Source: Actinomyces sp. HPA0247
Lineage (GTDB): Bacteria > Actinomycetota > Actinomycetes > Actinomycetales > Actinomycetaceae
Length of the DNA: 64,000 nt
Direction of reading: 5' to 3'
Assembly (NCBI GenBank): GCA_000411415.1
Contig: KE150452.1
Location: 388,755-452,754 of the forward strand
Below are positions 1-8,853 of this stretch, piece by piece. Position numbers and translations under genes: made by a program. The notes beneath the pieces are model-generated. The model was not told the origin of the DNA, ran no database searches, and worked only from the letters and a program-made list of their open reading frames with translations. Numbering within the stretch: position 1 is the stretch's first letter; each line of letters starts with the position of its first letter.

Positions 1-1
1 C

Positions 2-289
2 GACCGCGAGGCGGGTACCTCCCGTGGCCGCATCGCCATCATTGTCGGCAACGAGCGCGCCCGAGCGTGGGGAGCCGACATGGCCGGCGAGACTGCGCTC
101 TCCGAGCGAGTCTCCCTCCTGTCTGCCGTTGCCTCCAAGGGCCTCGAATTCGATTCTGTCGTCCTCGTCGAACCCGCCGAGATCATCAGCGACGGCGTCG
201 GAGACCTCTTCGTGGCGCTCACGCGCGCCACCCACGACGTCCACGTCGTCCACAGCGCAGCTCTGCCCGTCGGCATGGAGGAATGGTAG
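2..289 (+). CDS. UvrD/HelD-like superfamily 1 DNA helicase, C-terminal fragment
   Basis: Only the last 95 codons are in the window; the frame is open from the left edge to TAG at 287-289. Two hallmarks of the second RecA fold of SF1 helicases are visible: a motif V block (SKGLEFDSVVLVEP) and a motif VI block (LFVALTRA), in the right order and about 25 residues apart. In this family they contact DNA and ATP and couple hydrolysis to translocation. The spacing and short tail fit HelD/UvrD-type ATP-dependent helicases that act in repair or RNA polymerase recycling; which one cannot be decided without the N-terminal part. It lies upstream of serA on the same strand with 59 bases between them, so it may be unrelated to it. 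Confidence 0.8.
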   Translation, partial: DREAGTSRGRIAIIVGNERARAWGADMAGETALSERVSLLSAVASKGLEFDSVVLVEPAEIISDGVGDLFVALTRATHDVHVVHSAALPVGMEEW

Positions 290-348
290 GAGCAACCACA
301 CCCTGACACCGCGTACCGTTTCGCGTCCCCGTCTGCCATGATGGGGGC

Positions 349-1554
349 ATGACACGCGCACTGCTCCTGGAAAACCCGCACGACGTCGCCGACGATATTT
401 TCGCCAAGTTCGGCATCGAGGTCACCCGCGTCAAGGGCGCCCTGTCCGAAGATGACCTGATCGAGGCTCTCGAGGGCATGGACTACCTGGGTTTGCGTTC
501 CAAGACCGAGGTCACCGAGCGTGTGCTGCGTGCACGCCCCGAGCTCAAGGCCATCGGCGCCTTTTGCATCGGCACGAACCAAATCGATCTGGCCACGGCG
601 ACCGAGATGGGCATCGCCGTCTTCAACGCCCCCTATTCCAACACCCGCTCCGTCGTCGAACTCGCCATCGGCGAGATCATTGACCTGTCGCGCCGCGTGA
701 CCGTGAAAAACTCGCGTCTGCACCGCGGCGTGTGGGACAAGAGCGCGGACGGGGCCCACGAGGTGCGCGGCCACACGCTCGGCATCATCGGCTACGGGAA
801 CATCGGCACCCAGCTCTCCGTTCTCGCTGAGGCCATGGGCCTCAACGTCATCTTCTACGACGCCGCCGAGCGCCTCGCCCTGGGCAACGCGACGCAGATG
901 CCCACCATGGAAGCCGTCCTACGCGAAGCCGACATTATTTCGGTGCACGTGGATGGCCAGGAGTCCAACACGAACCTCATCGGTCGCGTCGAGTTCGAAC
1001 TCATGAAGCCCGGCGCCCTGTTCATCAACCTGTCGCGCGGGCACGTCGTCGACGTCGACGCACTGCATGCCGCGCTCGTCTCAGGTCACCTGGGTGGCGC
1101 CGCTATCGACGTGTTCCCCGAGGAGCCGCGCGCCAACGGCGATCCGTTCACCTCTCCCCTGGCGACGCTCGACAACGTCATCCTCACGCCCCACATCGGC
1201 GGCTCGACGGAGGAAGCCCAGTACGACATCGGCCGTTTCGTGGCCGCCAAGATCGGCGAATACCAGGTCAGTGGATCCACCGACATGAGCGTGAACCTGC
1301 CGAACCTGACGATGAATGTCGGCAAGCGCTCGCGCTACCGCGTGCGCCTCATCCACCGCAACGTTCCCGGCGTCATGGCGCGCGTGAACCAGATTTTCGC
1401 GTCCTCCGAGGCTAACGTCGACGCACAGATCCTGGCCACCCTCGACGAGGTCGGCTACGTGCTCACCGACATCTCGGCAGGCCTGGGACGGGAGGCACTT
1501 GAGGAGCTGAGCCACCTACCCGAGACCATCCGCTTGATCGCGACGCCGCTCTAA
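349..1554 (+). CDS. serA: D-3-phosphoglycerate dehydrogenase (SerA), ACT-domain form
   Basis: Oxidises 3-phosphoglycerate to 3-phosphohydroxypyruvate with NAD+, the first step of serine synthesis, in the cytoplasm. The 401-residue protein has the Rossmann motif GYGNIG (about 148-153), then LFINLSRGHVVD with Arg230, Glu259 in DVFPEEP and His282 in LTPHIGGSTEEA, matching the Arg-Glu-His active site of E. coli SerA at a constant 10-residue offset. Residues 330-401 form a C-terminal ACT domain, the usual serine-sensing site, so feedback inhibition is expected. Its length is that of the short E. coli type rather than the longer mycobacterial type. There is no Shine-Dalgarno at usable distance; a CATGAT hexamer at 338-343 suggests a leaderless transcript starting at the ATG. 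Confidence 0.95.
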   Translation: MTRALLLENPHDVADDIFAKFGIEVTRVKGALSEDDLIEALEGMDYLGLRSKTEVTERVLRARPELKAIGAFCIGTNQIDLATATEMGIAVFNAPYSNTRSVVELAIGEIIDLSRRVTVKNSRLHRGVWDKSADGAHEVRGHTLGIIGYGNIGTQLSVLAEAMGLNVIFYDAAERLALGNATQMPTMEAVLREADIISVHVDGQESNTNLIGRVEFELMKPGALFINLSRGHVVDVDALHAALVSGHLGGAAIDVFPEEPRANGDPFTSPLATLDNVILTPHIGGSTEEAQYDIGRFVAAKIGEYQVSGSTDMSVNLPNLTMNVGKRSRYRVRLIHRNVPGVMARVNQIFASSEANVDAQILATLDEVGYVLTDISAGLGREALEELSHLPETIRLIATPL

Positions 1555-1639
1555 AACTGTCGCGTTCATCGCGTTTCCACCTGGTTAATGGGCAGCGTGG
1601 TTACGGTATCGTAGGTATACCGTTCCCAAAGGAGGACAG

Positions 1640-3703
1640 ATGGACCTCACGTCGCAGCTGCGCGCTCTGTACGCGCCCGGCGTTGCCTACGAGATCGCGG
1701 CCCCCGCGCAGCCCATCCCTGAGATGGTCCTGGAGGTTGCCTCGCGCTACCCGAAGCGCACAGCCATCGACTTTTTCGCGCGCCAGCTCACGTATGCAGA
1801 GCTTGCCCATGAGATGCGCCGATGCGCCGGTGCCCTCCACCAGGCGGGTGTGCGCCCTGGCGACCGGGTCGCTCTCGTCATGCCGAATTGCCCGCAGCAC
1901 GCCGTTGCCGTTCTCGGCACGATGCTGCTCGGCGCGGTCGTCGTTGAGCACAACCCCCTGGCACCCGCAGGCGAGTTGGAAGGCGAGTACGCGCGACACG
2001 GCGCACGCGTGACGATCGCATGGTCCAAGACCCTCGAGAAGCTTACCTTCCTCGGACGCGGCCACACCACCTTCTCGATGGACCTGACGACGGCCCTGCC
2101 CACGGCCTCGCGCCTAGCGCTCAAGCTGCCTGTGAAGGCAGCGCGCGAGAAGCGCGATCAGCTCGCGAGCCCGCGCCCAAACTGGGCCCGCTCCTGGACG
2201 CGCGCGATGCGCTCGGCCACCCCCTGGCAGGGCAGCTGCCCATCCGCCATGGATGACGTGGCTCTCCTGATCCACACGGGCGGAACAACGGGCGTCCCGA
2301 AGGCCGCCGCACTCACGCACGCCAACCTCATGGCCAACGTCGAGGAATCGATCGCGTGGGTGCCAGTCCTTCACGAAGGGGCCGAAGTCTTCTACTGCAT
2401 CCTTCCCCTCTTCCATGCCTTCGGCTTCACCATTGGCTTCCTGGCGGGCCTGCGTTTGGGCGCGACAATCGCGATGTTCCCCAAGTTCGACACGGCCCTG
2501 GTCCTGGCGGCCCAACGCCGCCTGCCGTGCACGTTCTTCCTCGGCGTTCCACCCATGTACGAGCGCCTCCTCAAGGCAGCCGAGGGGACGAATGCCGACC
2601 TCTCGTCGATCCGCTTCTCACTGTCCGGCGCCATGCCTCTCTCGGCTGCACTTGCCGATCAGTGGGAACAAGCCACCGGCGGCCTCATGATCGAAGGCTA
2701 CGGCATGACCGAGGCTTCCCCGATCATCCTTGGTTCTCCTCTCGCTTCCTCGCGCGCACGCGGAGCCCTTGGTATCCCCTACCCTTCCACCCAGGTCCGC
2801 ATCGTCGATCCGGAAAACCCCTCCCGCGAGGTAGCCGATGGCGAGGTCGGAGAACTCATCGCGCGCGGCCCACAGGTCTTTTCCGGCTACTGGAACCAGG
2901 ACGAGGAAACCGGGGAAGTCTTCACCGAGGATGGCTGGCTACGCACGGGCGACCTCGTGCAGGTGCGCGACGGCTTTATCTACATGGCCGACCGACGCAA
3001 GGAGATGATCAACTCCTCCGGCTTTAACGTCTATCCCTCCCAGGTCGAAGAAGCCGTGCGATCAATGCCTGGCATCCTCGACGTCGCAGCCATTGGCGTA
3101 CCTGCCGGAGAGTCCGGCGAGGACGTCGTCGCAGCGGTCGTGCTCGAAGCCGGCGCCTCCGTGACGCTGGGTGACCTGCGCAAGTGGGCGGAAAAATCAC
3201 TCGCCCACTACGCGCTCCCTCGTCAGATTGTCGTCATGACCGAGCTTCCTCGCTCGCAGCTGGGCAAGGTCATGCGCAAGAAGGTGCGCGAGCAAATCCT
3301 GGGCGCTCAGGCGGCTGCCACGGATGCTGTTGCGGGCGCGCGCGACGCCGTCGCAGGCGCACGCGAAGCGATGAGCGAAAAGGTCGCAGAGGCACGCGGC
3401 GCTGCTTCCGAGGCCGTCTCCGAGGCTCGCGTGGCCGTCGCCGGAGCGCGCGGCGCAATGTCCGAGGCCATGGCTGAGGCACGTGAAACCATGTCCGAAA
3501 GGGTCGCAGAGGCGCGTGAAACCGCCTCCGAGGCCATGGCCGGGGCGCGCGATTCCGTCGCCGAGGCGGTGGCAGGTGCGCGCGAGTCAGTGTCCGAGGC
3601 CGTGGCTGGGGTCCGTGGATTGTCCGCGGGTACTCAGGGATCTACCCCCACTACCGGAGACGATGCACCGACAGCTGACCACCAGGAGACAAACGAGAGC
3701 TAA
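1640..3703 (+). CDS. Long-chain acyl-CoA ligase (FadD-like) with repetitive Ala/Glu-rich tail
   Basis: Member of the ANL adenylating superfamily; FadD-type members activate a fatty acid with ATP and then form the CoA thioester. The P-loop HTGGTTGVPKAA is at about residues 212-223, GYGMTEASP follows near 355, and the hinge/lysine-loop block GDLVQVRDGFIYMADRRKE leads into SSGFNVYPSQVEEAV. The start has a strong ribosome site (AAAGGAGG) a few bases upstream. The catalytic part ends near residue 550; typical FadD proteins stop here. About 130 extra residues follow, built from 7- and 11-residue units of the type A-x-S-E-A-V-x-E-A-R-x, predicted amphipathic helix or coiled coil, and then a Thr/Asp-rich end. 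The tail is unusual and its role is unknown; membrane or lipid-body association is a guess. Substrate chain length cannot be read from sequence. Confidence 0.88.
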   Translation: MDLTSQLRALYAPGVAYEIAAPAQPIPEMVLEVASRYPKRTAIDFFARQLTYAELAHEMRRCAGALHQAGVRPGDRVALVMPNCPQHAVAVLGTMLLGAVVVEHNPLAPAGELEGEYARHGARVTIAWSKTLEKLTFLGRGHTTFSMDLTTALPTASRLALKLPVKAAREKRDQLASPRPNWARSWTRAMRSATPWQGSCPSAMDDVALLIHTGGTTGVPKAAALTHANLMANVEESIAWVPVLHEGAEVFYCILPLFHAFGFTIGFLAGLRLGATIAMFPKFDTALVLAAQRRLPCTFFLGVPPMYERLLKAAEGTNADLSSIRFSLSGAMPLSAALADQWEQATGGLMIEGYGMTEASPIILGSPLASSRARGALGIPYPSTQVRIVDPENPSREVADGEVGELIARGPQVFSGYWNQDEETGEVFTEDGWLRTGDLVQVRDGFIYMADRRKEMINSSGFNVYPSQVEEAVRSMPGILDVAAIGVPAGESGEDVVAAVVLEAGASVTLGDLRKWAEKSLAHYALPRQIVVMTELPRSQLGKVMRKKVREQILGAQAAATDAVAGARDAVAGAREAMSEKVAEARGAASEAVSEARVAVAGARGAMSEAMAEARETMSERVAEARETASEAMAGARDSVAEAVAGARESVSEAVAGVRGLSAGTQGSTPTTGDDAPTADHQETNES

Positions 3704-3726
3704 TCACCAGGCATCGCCATGCTGAC

Positions 3727-3767
3727 GAGTAGTGCCCGGTCCTCGTTGAGGGCCGGGCACTACTCGC
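3727..3767. terminator. Bidirectional hairpin between the acyl-CoA ligase gene and nrdR
   Basis: A perfect 14-bp stem (arms about 3727-3740 and 3754-3767, CGAGTAGTGCCCGG and its complement) with a 13-base loop that can pair further, sits between two convergent genes. There is no clear T tract on either side. Confidence 0.75.
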
Positions 3768-3776
3768 ACATCAGAA

Positions 3777-4367
3777 TCAGTCATCTCCGAGCAGCGTGGG
3801 CGCCGCCGCGACGGAGCGTTTGCGGGCAGAACGTGCCTTACGAGGCTTCTTCGCAGGGGTCGGCGCGCTCTGGGCGGCATCGTCCGCTGTCTCTGGAGCG
3901 TCGGCACCGGAAGCGGTGCTGCGCGAGCGCTCCCGCAGCGCGTGAATGGCCTGTTCGAAATCGTCGAGGTTATCGAACTGGCGATAGACGGATGCGAAGC
4001 GCAGGTATGCGACGACATCCAGATCGCGTAGGAACGGAAGGATCGCCTTTCCGACCTCGTCTGTGGACACGTTGGAGACACCCGTCGAGCGCAGCTGCTC
4101 CTCCACCTGCTGGGCAAGAATCGCGAGCTGGTCATCCGACACAGGCCGACCCTGGCAGGCCTTCTTCACACCCGATACAACCTTGTTACGGGAGAAGGAC
4201 TCGACCACCCCGGAGCGCTTGACGACCTGGAATGACGAGGTTTCAAGCGTCGTGAAACGCTTCTTACAGTGGGTGCACTCGCGACGACGCCGAATCGAGG
4301 CGCCGTCGTCCGCGATGCGCGTATCGACGACGCGCGAATCCGGGTTATGACAGAAAGGGCAGTGCAC
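3777..4367 (-). CDS. nrdR: Transcriptional repressor NrdR
   Basis: Zinc-ribbon/ATP-cone repressor that senses ATP/dATP and shuts down ribonucleotide reductase genes. The zinc ribbon uses Cys3, Cys6, Cys31 and Cys34 (CPFC and CTHC), followed by the basic DNA-contact segment; the ATP-cone covers about residues 46-136 and begins [16 protein letters not shown]. Most NrdR proteins are about 150-160 residues; this one is 196, with an extra Ala/Lys/Arg-rich tail after residue 147 that looks disordered. It lies next to the LysM gene and lexA, the same order as Rv2718c-Rv2719c-Rv2720 in Mycobacterium tuberculosis. No NrdR box was found in the window, so its targets lie elsewhere. Confidence 0.95.
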   Translation of the reverse strand: MHCPFCHNPDSRVVDTRIADDGASIRRRRECTHCKKRFTTLETSSFQVVKRSGVVESFSRNKVVSGVKKACQGRPVSDDQLAILAQQVEEQLRSTGVSNVSTDEVGKAILPFLRDLDVVAYLRFASVYRQFDNLDDFEQAIHALRERSRSTASGADAPETADDAAQSAPTPAKKPRKARSARKRSVAAAPTLLGDD

Positions 4368-4423
4368 CCTTCAACGGTACACGCTCGGACCCCCATCTGT
4401 CACAGGAGTCCCACGTGCCACCG

Positions 4424-4888
4424 TCAGCGGACGGGGACAACAACCCTCTGGCCGGGCTGCAAGGCGCCGCGCACATCATTCATACGCTCAATGTCGGCGA
4501 CGACCTGCTCGAGCGGGCGATCCGTCTTCACACTCTGAGCGAGGGACCAGACAGAGTCACCACTGACGACCGCCTTTGTGACGGTCGGACCGTCGTACGC
4601 GTCCGGCTGAATCGCTAGACCAAGGGCACCGGCACCAACCGAAAGGACAAGCGTGGCGAGCACGCCGGCGAACAGACCGCGACGCGAGGACCCAGTCCGA
4701 CGACGAGGAGCAGCAGGCGCACGCAGATACGAGGGATCATCAATGCGCTGAGCCTCAACACGACGACGCGCAGAGGGGGCCGTAGAGATGTCACGAACAG
4801 TCGCGAGCGGCGCTTCCTCCACGACACGAAGCGGGGAGCGGCGCGCAGGGAACGAGACGGCACCCTTCCTCACAACGGGAACACTCAT
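4424..4888 (-). CDS. SOS-induced LysM membrane protein, ChiZ/DivS-type cell-division inhibitor
   Basis: A 154-residue protein with an Arg-rich cytoplasmic N-terminus (1-70), one membrane helix (about 72-93, GLFAGVLATLVLSVGAGALG) and an extracytoplasmic LysM domain (about 104-153, ending LQPGQRVVVP) that should bind peptidoglycan. The architecture, the divergent position next to lexA and the LexA boxes over its promoter match ChiZ (Rv2719c) of mycobacteria and the functional counterpart DivS of corynebacteria, which hold back septation during DNA damage. The start at 4888 is chosen over an upstream ATG at 4957 because it follows TGGAGG, and because the longer form would run back through the LexA boxes. 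On the minus strand a TCGACA / TATCGT pair with 17-base spacing forms a promoter just upstream of two LexA boxes. The function is inferred from family and context. Confidence 0.82.
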   Translation of the reverse strand: MSVPVVRKGAVSFPARRSPLRVVEEAPLATVRDISTAPSARRRVEAQRIDDPSYLRAPAAPRRRTGSSRRGLFAGVLATLVLSVGAGALGLAIQPDAYDGPTVTKAVVSGDSVWSLAQSVKTDRPLEQVVADIERMNDVRGALQPGQRVVVPVR

Positions 4889-4910
4889 GAGAACCTCCAG
4901 AAACCTTAAT

Positions 4911-4924
4911 CGAACATCTGTTCG
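4911..4924. promoter_or_regulatory. LexA (SOS) box 1
   Basis: CGAACATCTGTTCG is a perfect palindrome of the Gram-positive/actinobacterial type CGAAC-N4-GTTCG. It lies 23 bases upstream of the LysM gene start, downstream of its predicted promoter. Confidence 0.9.
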
Positions 4925-4925
4925 T

Positions 4926-4939
4926 CGAACACCTGTACG
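4926..4939. promoter_or_regulatory. LexA (SOS) box 2
   Basis: CGAACACCTGTACG differs from the perfect palindrome at one position. Its start is 15 bases from that of box 1, and it directly follows the predicted minus-strand -10 (TATCGT). Confidence 0.82.
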
Positions 4940-4973
4940 ATAGCATGCAATCCACACAATGTCGAGACCCGCT

Positions 4974-4987
4974 CGAACATATGTTTC
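4974..4987. promoter_or_regulatory. LexA (SOS) box 3, over the lexA promoter
   Basis: CGAACATATGTTTC has a good left half and an imperfect right half. It overlaps a possible plus-strand -35 (TTTCAT, 4984-4989) that is 17 bases from TATCCT (5007-5012), the arrangement expected for lexA autorepression. Confidence 0.75.
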
Positions 4988-5075
4988 ATTTTGTCTGCGA
5001 TCGTCCTATCCTTGACACATCCAGTGGACGACCACCCGTGCACATTTGCGTCCACCCACAGGAGAGGGAGAGGCC

Positions 5076-5756
5076 ATGACCGAGCGACCGATCAGCGATC
5101 GCCACCGCGCAATCCTGCGTGTTATCAACGAAAAGTTGGCATCGAGCGGCTTCCCCCCGTCTGTGCGCGAGATCGCATCCGCAGTTGGATTGGCGTCGCC
5201 TTCGACGGTGAAGCATCATCTCGACGCGCTTGAGGCCGACGGATTCCTTGTTCGCGAGCCAGGGCTGCCTCGCGCGCTCGATCTCACCGATCGCGCGCGC
5301 ACCGAGCTGGGAATCGCCCCCTCATCGCAACCCTCGGAGAAGGTCGTTCGCATCGAAGTCCCCGTCTCCCACGTGGAGGAAGAGGGAACGGCTATTCCAT
5401 TGGTCGGACGCATCGCCGCTGGTGCGCCCATCACGGCTGAGCAGCACGTAGAGGACGTGTTCCACCTGCCAACGTCCATGACCGGGCACGGTGACCTCTT
5501 CATGCTCGAGGTCAGCGGCGAGTCAATGGTCGACGCTGGCATCTTCGACGGTGACTACGTTGTCATCCGCTCTCAGAACGACGCTCGCAACGGTGAATTT
5601 GTCGCTGCCATGATCGACGGCGAGGCCACGGTCAAGGAACTGTCCATCACGGGCGGCCACGTCTGGCTGCTCCCACACAACCAGGACTACTCCCCCATCC
5701 CCGGCGACGAGGCCACCATCCTCGGCAAGGTCGTGACCGTCATTCGTTCGCTCTGA
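5076..5756 (+). CDS. lexA: SOS repressor LexA
   Basis: Represses DNA-damage genes and cleaves itself when bound to RecA filaments. The winged helix-turn-helix lies in residues 1-70 (recognition segment VGLASPSTVKHHLDAL). The scissile Ala115-Gly116 lies in VGRIAAGAP, and the protease dyad is Ser150 (VSGESM) and Lys187 (EATVKEL). Its 226 residues are normal for actinobacteria. The ATG at 5076 is preferred over an upstream TTG because GGAGAGGGA stands 7 bases before it. Three LexA boxes upstream indicate autoregulation together with the divergent LysM gene. recA, 13 kb away, also has a box. Confidence 0.96.
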   Translation: MTERPISDRHRAILRVINEKLASSGFPPSVREIASAVGLASPSTVKHHLDALEADGFLVREPGLPRALDLTDRARTELGIAPSSQPSEKVVRIEVPVSHVEEEGTAIPLVGRIAAGAPITAEQHVEDVFHLPTSMTGHGDLFMLEVSGESMVDAGIFDGDYVVIRSQNDARNGEFVAAMIDGEATVKELSITGGHVWLLPHNQDYSPIPGDEATILGKVVTVIRSL

Positions 5757-5767
5757 CGCACTGCAAT

Positions 5768-5805
5768 AAAGAGTGGCGCCACCCTCTTGGGTGGCGCCAC
5801 TCTTT
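5768..5805. terminator. Bidirectional terminator between lexA and ldh
   Basis: A perfect 17-bp stem (AAAGAGTGGCGCCACCC and complement) with a TCTT loop. The A and T ends give a U run in both directions, so it serves both convergent genes. Confidence 0.92.
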
Positions 5806-5820
5806 ATCTGTCGATGCGGA

Positions 5821-6810
5821 TCAGAAGCCGAGGTCGCGGGCGACCTGACGCAGACGCTGGGCCGAGGCGGTCAGACCGTCACGCTCGTTCAGCGTGAGCG
5901 GCGGGTTGAGGACTCGTCCGGCGCCGTCGCGACCCACGATGGTCGGGGCAGCCATGACGACGTCCGAGATACCCTCCCAGTCCTCAAGCAGGGTCGAGAT
6001 GGTCAGGACTCGCTGCTCGTCACGCAGGACAGCACCCGCGATATTCGCGGCGGACAGGCCAATCGCGTAGTTCGTCGCGCCCTTGCCTTCGATGATCTTG
6101 TAGGCGCTCTGGACGACCTCCTGCGCAATGGAATTGCGCAGAGCCGAGTCGAAGACACCGCCGGACAGGGTCGGGCCCCACTGCGACAGCGGGACGTTGC
6201 CGATCTCAGCGCTAGACCACAGGGCGACCTCAGAGTCACCGTGCTCACCCGCCACGTACGCGTGGATGTTCTGGGTGGCCACACCCGTCTCACGCGACAC
6301 GAGGTAGCGCAGACGAGACGTGTCGAGCACCGTGCCCGAGCCGAAGACCTGATTGCGGGGAAGACCCGTGAGCTTGAGTGCCACGTAGGTGACGACGTCA
6401 ACGGGGTTCGTCACGAACATGAAGCGGGCATCAGGGGCCACGTTCTGCAGGTTCGGAACGATCTTCTTCATGAGGTTGACGGTCGAACCGGCGAGCTCCA
6501 AGCGCGACTGGCCGGGCTGCTGCTTGGCACCAGCCGTCACGATAATCAGGTCGGAACCACGAACGATCTCAACGTCGTCGGAGCCCTCGATCGAACCGGC
6601 GGGGGTGAACTGAATGCCGTGGGCCATGTCAAGGGCCTCGGCCTCCACCTTTGCCTTGTTGATGTCCTGAAGGACGATCGAGCGGGCGTCGCCGCGCATC
6701 GCGCAGGCGTACGCGACAGCGGTACCAACCGCGCCGGCGCCGATAATGGCGATCTTAGAGGGACGTCCGGAGGACTTTGACGGGTACAGGGTCTGGGCTT
6801 TATTTTCCAC
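5821..6810 (-). CDS. ldh: L-lactate dehydrogenase
   Basis: Reduces pyruvate to L-lactate with NADH, the main fermentative NAD+ regeneration step in oral actinomycetes. The 329-residue protein has the NAD motif GAGAVG (about 24-29), the substrate-loop region GQSRLEL with Arg103, the conserved VTNPVDV, Asp163 in VLDTSRLR and the catalytic His190 in GEHGDSE. These mark the LDH rather than the malate dehydrogenase branch of the family. The start is GTG at 6810, preceded by AGGAGA. It stands alone between the lexA terminator and the DinG-like gene. Fructose-1,6-bisphosphate control is common in this family but cannot be confirmed here. Confidence 0.94.
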   Translation of the reverse strand: MENKAQTLYPSKSSGRPSKIAIIGAGAVGTAVAYACAMRGDARSIVLQDINKAKVEAEALDMAHGIQFTPAGSIEGSDDVEIVRGSDLIIVTAGAKQQPGQSRLELAGSTVNLMKKIVPNLQNVAPDARFMFVTNPVDVVTYVALKLTGLPRNQVFGSGTVLDTSRLRYLVSRETGVATQNIHAYVAGEHGDSEVALWSSAEIGNVPLSQWGPTLSGGVFDSALRNSIAQEVVQSAYKIIEGKGATNYAIGLSAANIAGAVLRDEQRVLTISTLLEDWEGISDVVMAAPTIVGRDGAGRVLNPPLTLNERDGLTASAQRLRQVARDLGF

Positions 6811-6912
6811 GAGTGTCTCCTAGAGTCTGCGGGCATGTCCATTCTCTCAGATGAGAGCCTCACCGCGCCCGTTAACTGTGCGACGTTTTACACGCTCAGA
6901 GGCCACTCGCTC

Positions 6913-8853
6913 CTACTGGTCACTCACCTTGGCGAGGCGTTGCAACGCTCCGCGTACGACCTGCGGATCCGTCGTCGGCCACATGGCGGGCAGGGACCGC
7001 ATGATGAAACTGCCGTAGCGCTTGGTCACCACGCGCGGATCGAGGATTGCAACGACGCCTCGGTCATCGGTTGAACGCAGGAGGCGCCCCACGCCTTGGG
7101 CCATCATGAGCGCCGCATGCGTGAGAGAGACGGAGACGAAGCCGTTGCCGCCCCGGCGTTCGACGTCCATGGATCGGGCGCGCGACACCGGATCGTCAGG
7201 GCGCGGAAACGGAATCTTGTCGATGACGACGAGACGGCAGGCTTCCCCTGCGACGTCGACCCCCTGCCACAGGGACATCGTGCCCACGAGGCAGGAGTCG
7301 CGTTCCTCGCGGAAACGCTGGATCAGCTGCGCCAGGGTTTCCTCGCCCTGCAGGTAGACGGTTAAGTCCGTTTGTTCACGAAGGGCTTGTGCTCCAGCCA
7401 TCGCCCCGCGGCGCGACGCGAAGAGGGCGAGCATCCCACCACCCGAGGCCTGCGCAAGTTCGACGAGCTCGTCGAGCAGTGCGTCGGAGGGCCCGTCGCG
7501 CCCGGGCAGCGGCAAGTGGGTCGCCACGTAGCGGATGCCCTGGCGTGCGTGGTCGAAGGGGGATCCCACGTCGATGCCGTGCCAGGGCACGCCGGAGACG
7601 GCCATGCCGGACTGTGCGGCCATGAAGTCGAAATTCCCGCCGAGCGCGAGCGTTGCCGACGTGAGGATCGCGGGCCGCTCGCCGATGCCGTTCCCACCGA
7701 TCGCCGCCGACACATCCAAAGGCCCCACAGTGAGGCGCGCGTTGTCGGACTCGTCCTTCGTGATGTAGGCGATCGACTGGTCGGGGTCCCTCCCCCACGC
7801 GTCGAGCGCACCGATCAGTTCGTCGATGGCGGCACGGGCCAGAAGCTTCGCAGCGGGCTCCCCCTGTGCGTCCGACACCTCGTGGCTGGCGCGCCGGGCA
7901 GCGCCGTCCAGCACGATCATCGCGTCGACGAGGGCGCTCGGCCGGTACTCGAGGAGGCCCGCCTCCAGCGGGGCCATCGCTGCACCGAGCCCAGCCCCGG
8001 CCTCGTCAAGGTCCGTGGAATCGATGGACAGATTCGAGCGCAGGGAGCGCGCCACGCGGCTCACGCGGGCCACCGTCAGGTCGGCGGCCGCCTGGGAGCG
8101 CACACGGTCGGCTAGCTCGTGGGCCTCGTCGATGACGACGGCGTCGTACTCGCCGAAGAGCTCACCCTCGCCGCACGCATTGATGCCGAACAGCGAATGA
8201 TTCGTGACAACGACGTCCGCCTCGGCAGCCTCCAGGCGGGCGGCCTGCGCGAAGCATTCGTCGACGAGCGGGCAATGCTTGCCCAGGCACTCGGGTTTGG
8301 CGACCGAGGCGTGGTGCCAGGCCCGATCCGACACGCCGGGCACCAGATCGTCGCGGTCTCCCGTCGTGGTTTCGCTGATCCACTCACGGATGCGCAGGAT
8401 CTCCTTACCGAGCTCGCCCGTCGGGCCAACGCTCACGTCCTGATCCTCAAACAGGGTGCCCTCGGTGGGGTACCCGCCGTCCAGCTTGTGCAGGCACGCG
8501 TAGTTCGACCAGCCTTTGAGCACCGCGACCTTCAGGCGCGTACCTGTCACCGAGGCGACCGCGTCAAGAGCAACCGGCGCGTCCTTGACAAGAATCTGAC
8601 GCTGCAGCGCGAGCGTCGCCGTCGAAACCACCCCTCGAACCCCATTCGTTGCGCAGTGCGTCAGCAGGGGAACCAGGTAGCCGAGAGACTTGCCTGTGCC
8701 CGTGCCTGCCTGCACGAGGAGGTGGTGGCGATCCTCAAGCGCAGCGGCTCCTTCGGCGACCATCGAGGCCTGTCCCTCGCGCGCGGACCCGCCCATCTGG
8801 GAGACGACCGCATCGAGGACGCGGCCCGAGACCTCGACCAGGTCCTCGCTCAC
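6913..8853 (-). CDS. DinG/XPD-like iron-sulfur ATP-dependent DNA helicase
   Basis: A 646-residue superfamily 2 helicase of the DinG/YoaA group, which unwinds DNA 5' to 3' and resolves R-loops and forked structures. Motif I (QAGTGTGKSLGY) is near residue 47, the Walker B DEAH box (AVVIDEAHELADR) near 245, and the C-terminal fold carries the arginine-finger region (GVGRLLRSTDDRG). Four cysteines between motifs I and II (NYAC, then CLGKHCPLVDEC) fit a 4Fe-4S cluster. The GTG start at 8853 overlaps the hflX stop in GTGA, so the two genes are translationally coupled. No LexA box was found nearby, so, unlike E. coli dinG, it does not look SOS-controlled here. Confidence 0.9.
   Translation of the reverse strand: MSEDLVEVSGRVLDAVVSQMGGSAREGQASMVAEGAAALEDRHHLLVQAGTGTGKSLGYLVPLLTHCATNGVRGVVSTATLALQRQILVKDAPVALDAVASVTGTRLKVAVLKGWSNYACLHKLDGGYPTEGTLFEDQDVSVGPTGELGKEILRIREWISETTTGDRDDLVPGVSDRAWHHASVAKPECLGKHCPLVDECFAQAARLEAAEADVVVTNHSLFGINACGEGELFGEYDAVVIDEAHELADRVRSQAAADLTVARVSRVARSLRSNLSIDSTDLDEAGAGLGAAMAPLEAGLLEYRPSALVDAMIVLDGAARRASHEVSDAQGEPAAKLLARAAIDELIGALDAWGRDPDQSIAYITKDESDNARLTVGPLDVSAAIGGNGIGERPAILTSATLALGGNFDFMAAQSGMAVSGVPWHGIDVGSPFDHARQGIRYVATHLPLPGRDGPSDALLDELVELAQASGGGMLALFASRRGAMAGAQALREQTDLTVYLQGEETLAQLIQRFREERDSCLVGTMSLWQGVDVAGEACRLVVIDKIPFPRPDDPVSRARSMDVERRGGNGFVSVSLTHAALMMAQGVGRLLRSTDDRGVVAILDPRVVTKRYGSFIMRSLPAMWPTTDPQVVRGALQRLAKVSDQ
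7995..8006 (-). repeat. Recurrent 12-mer in the DinG-like helicase gene
   Basis: Read in the sense direction as Asp-Glu-Ala-Gly-Ala; the 14-mer covers 7994-8007. Confidence 0.78.
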
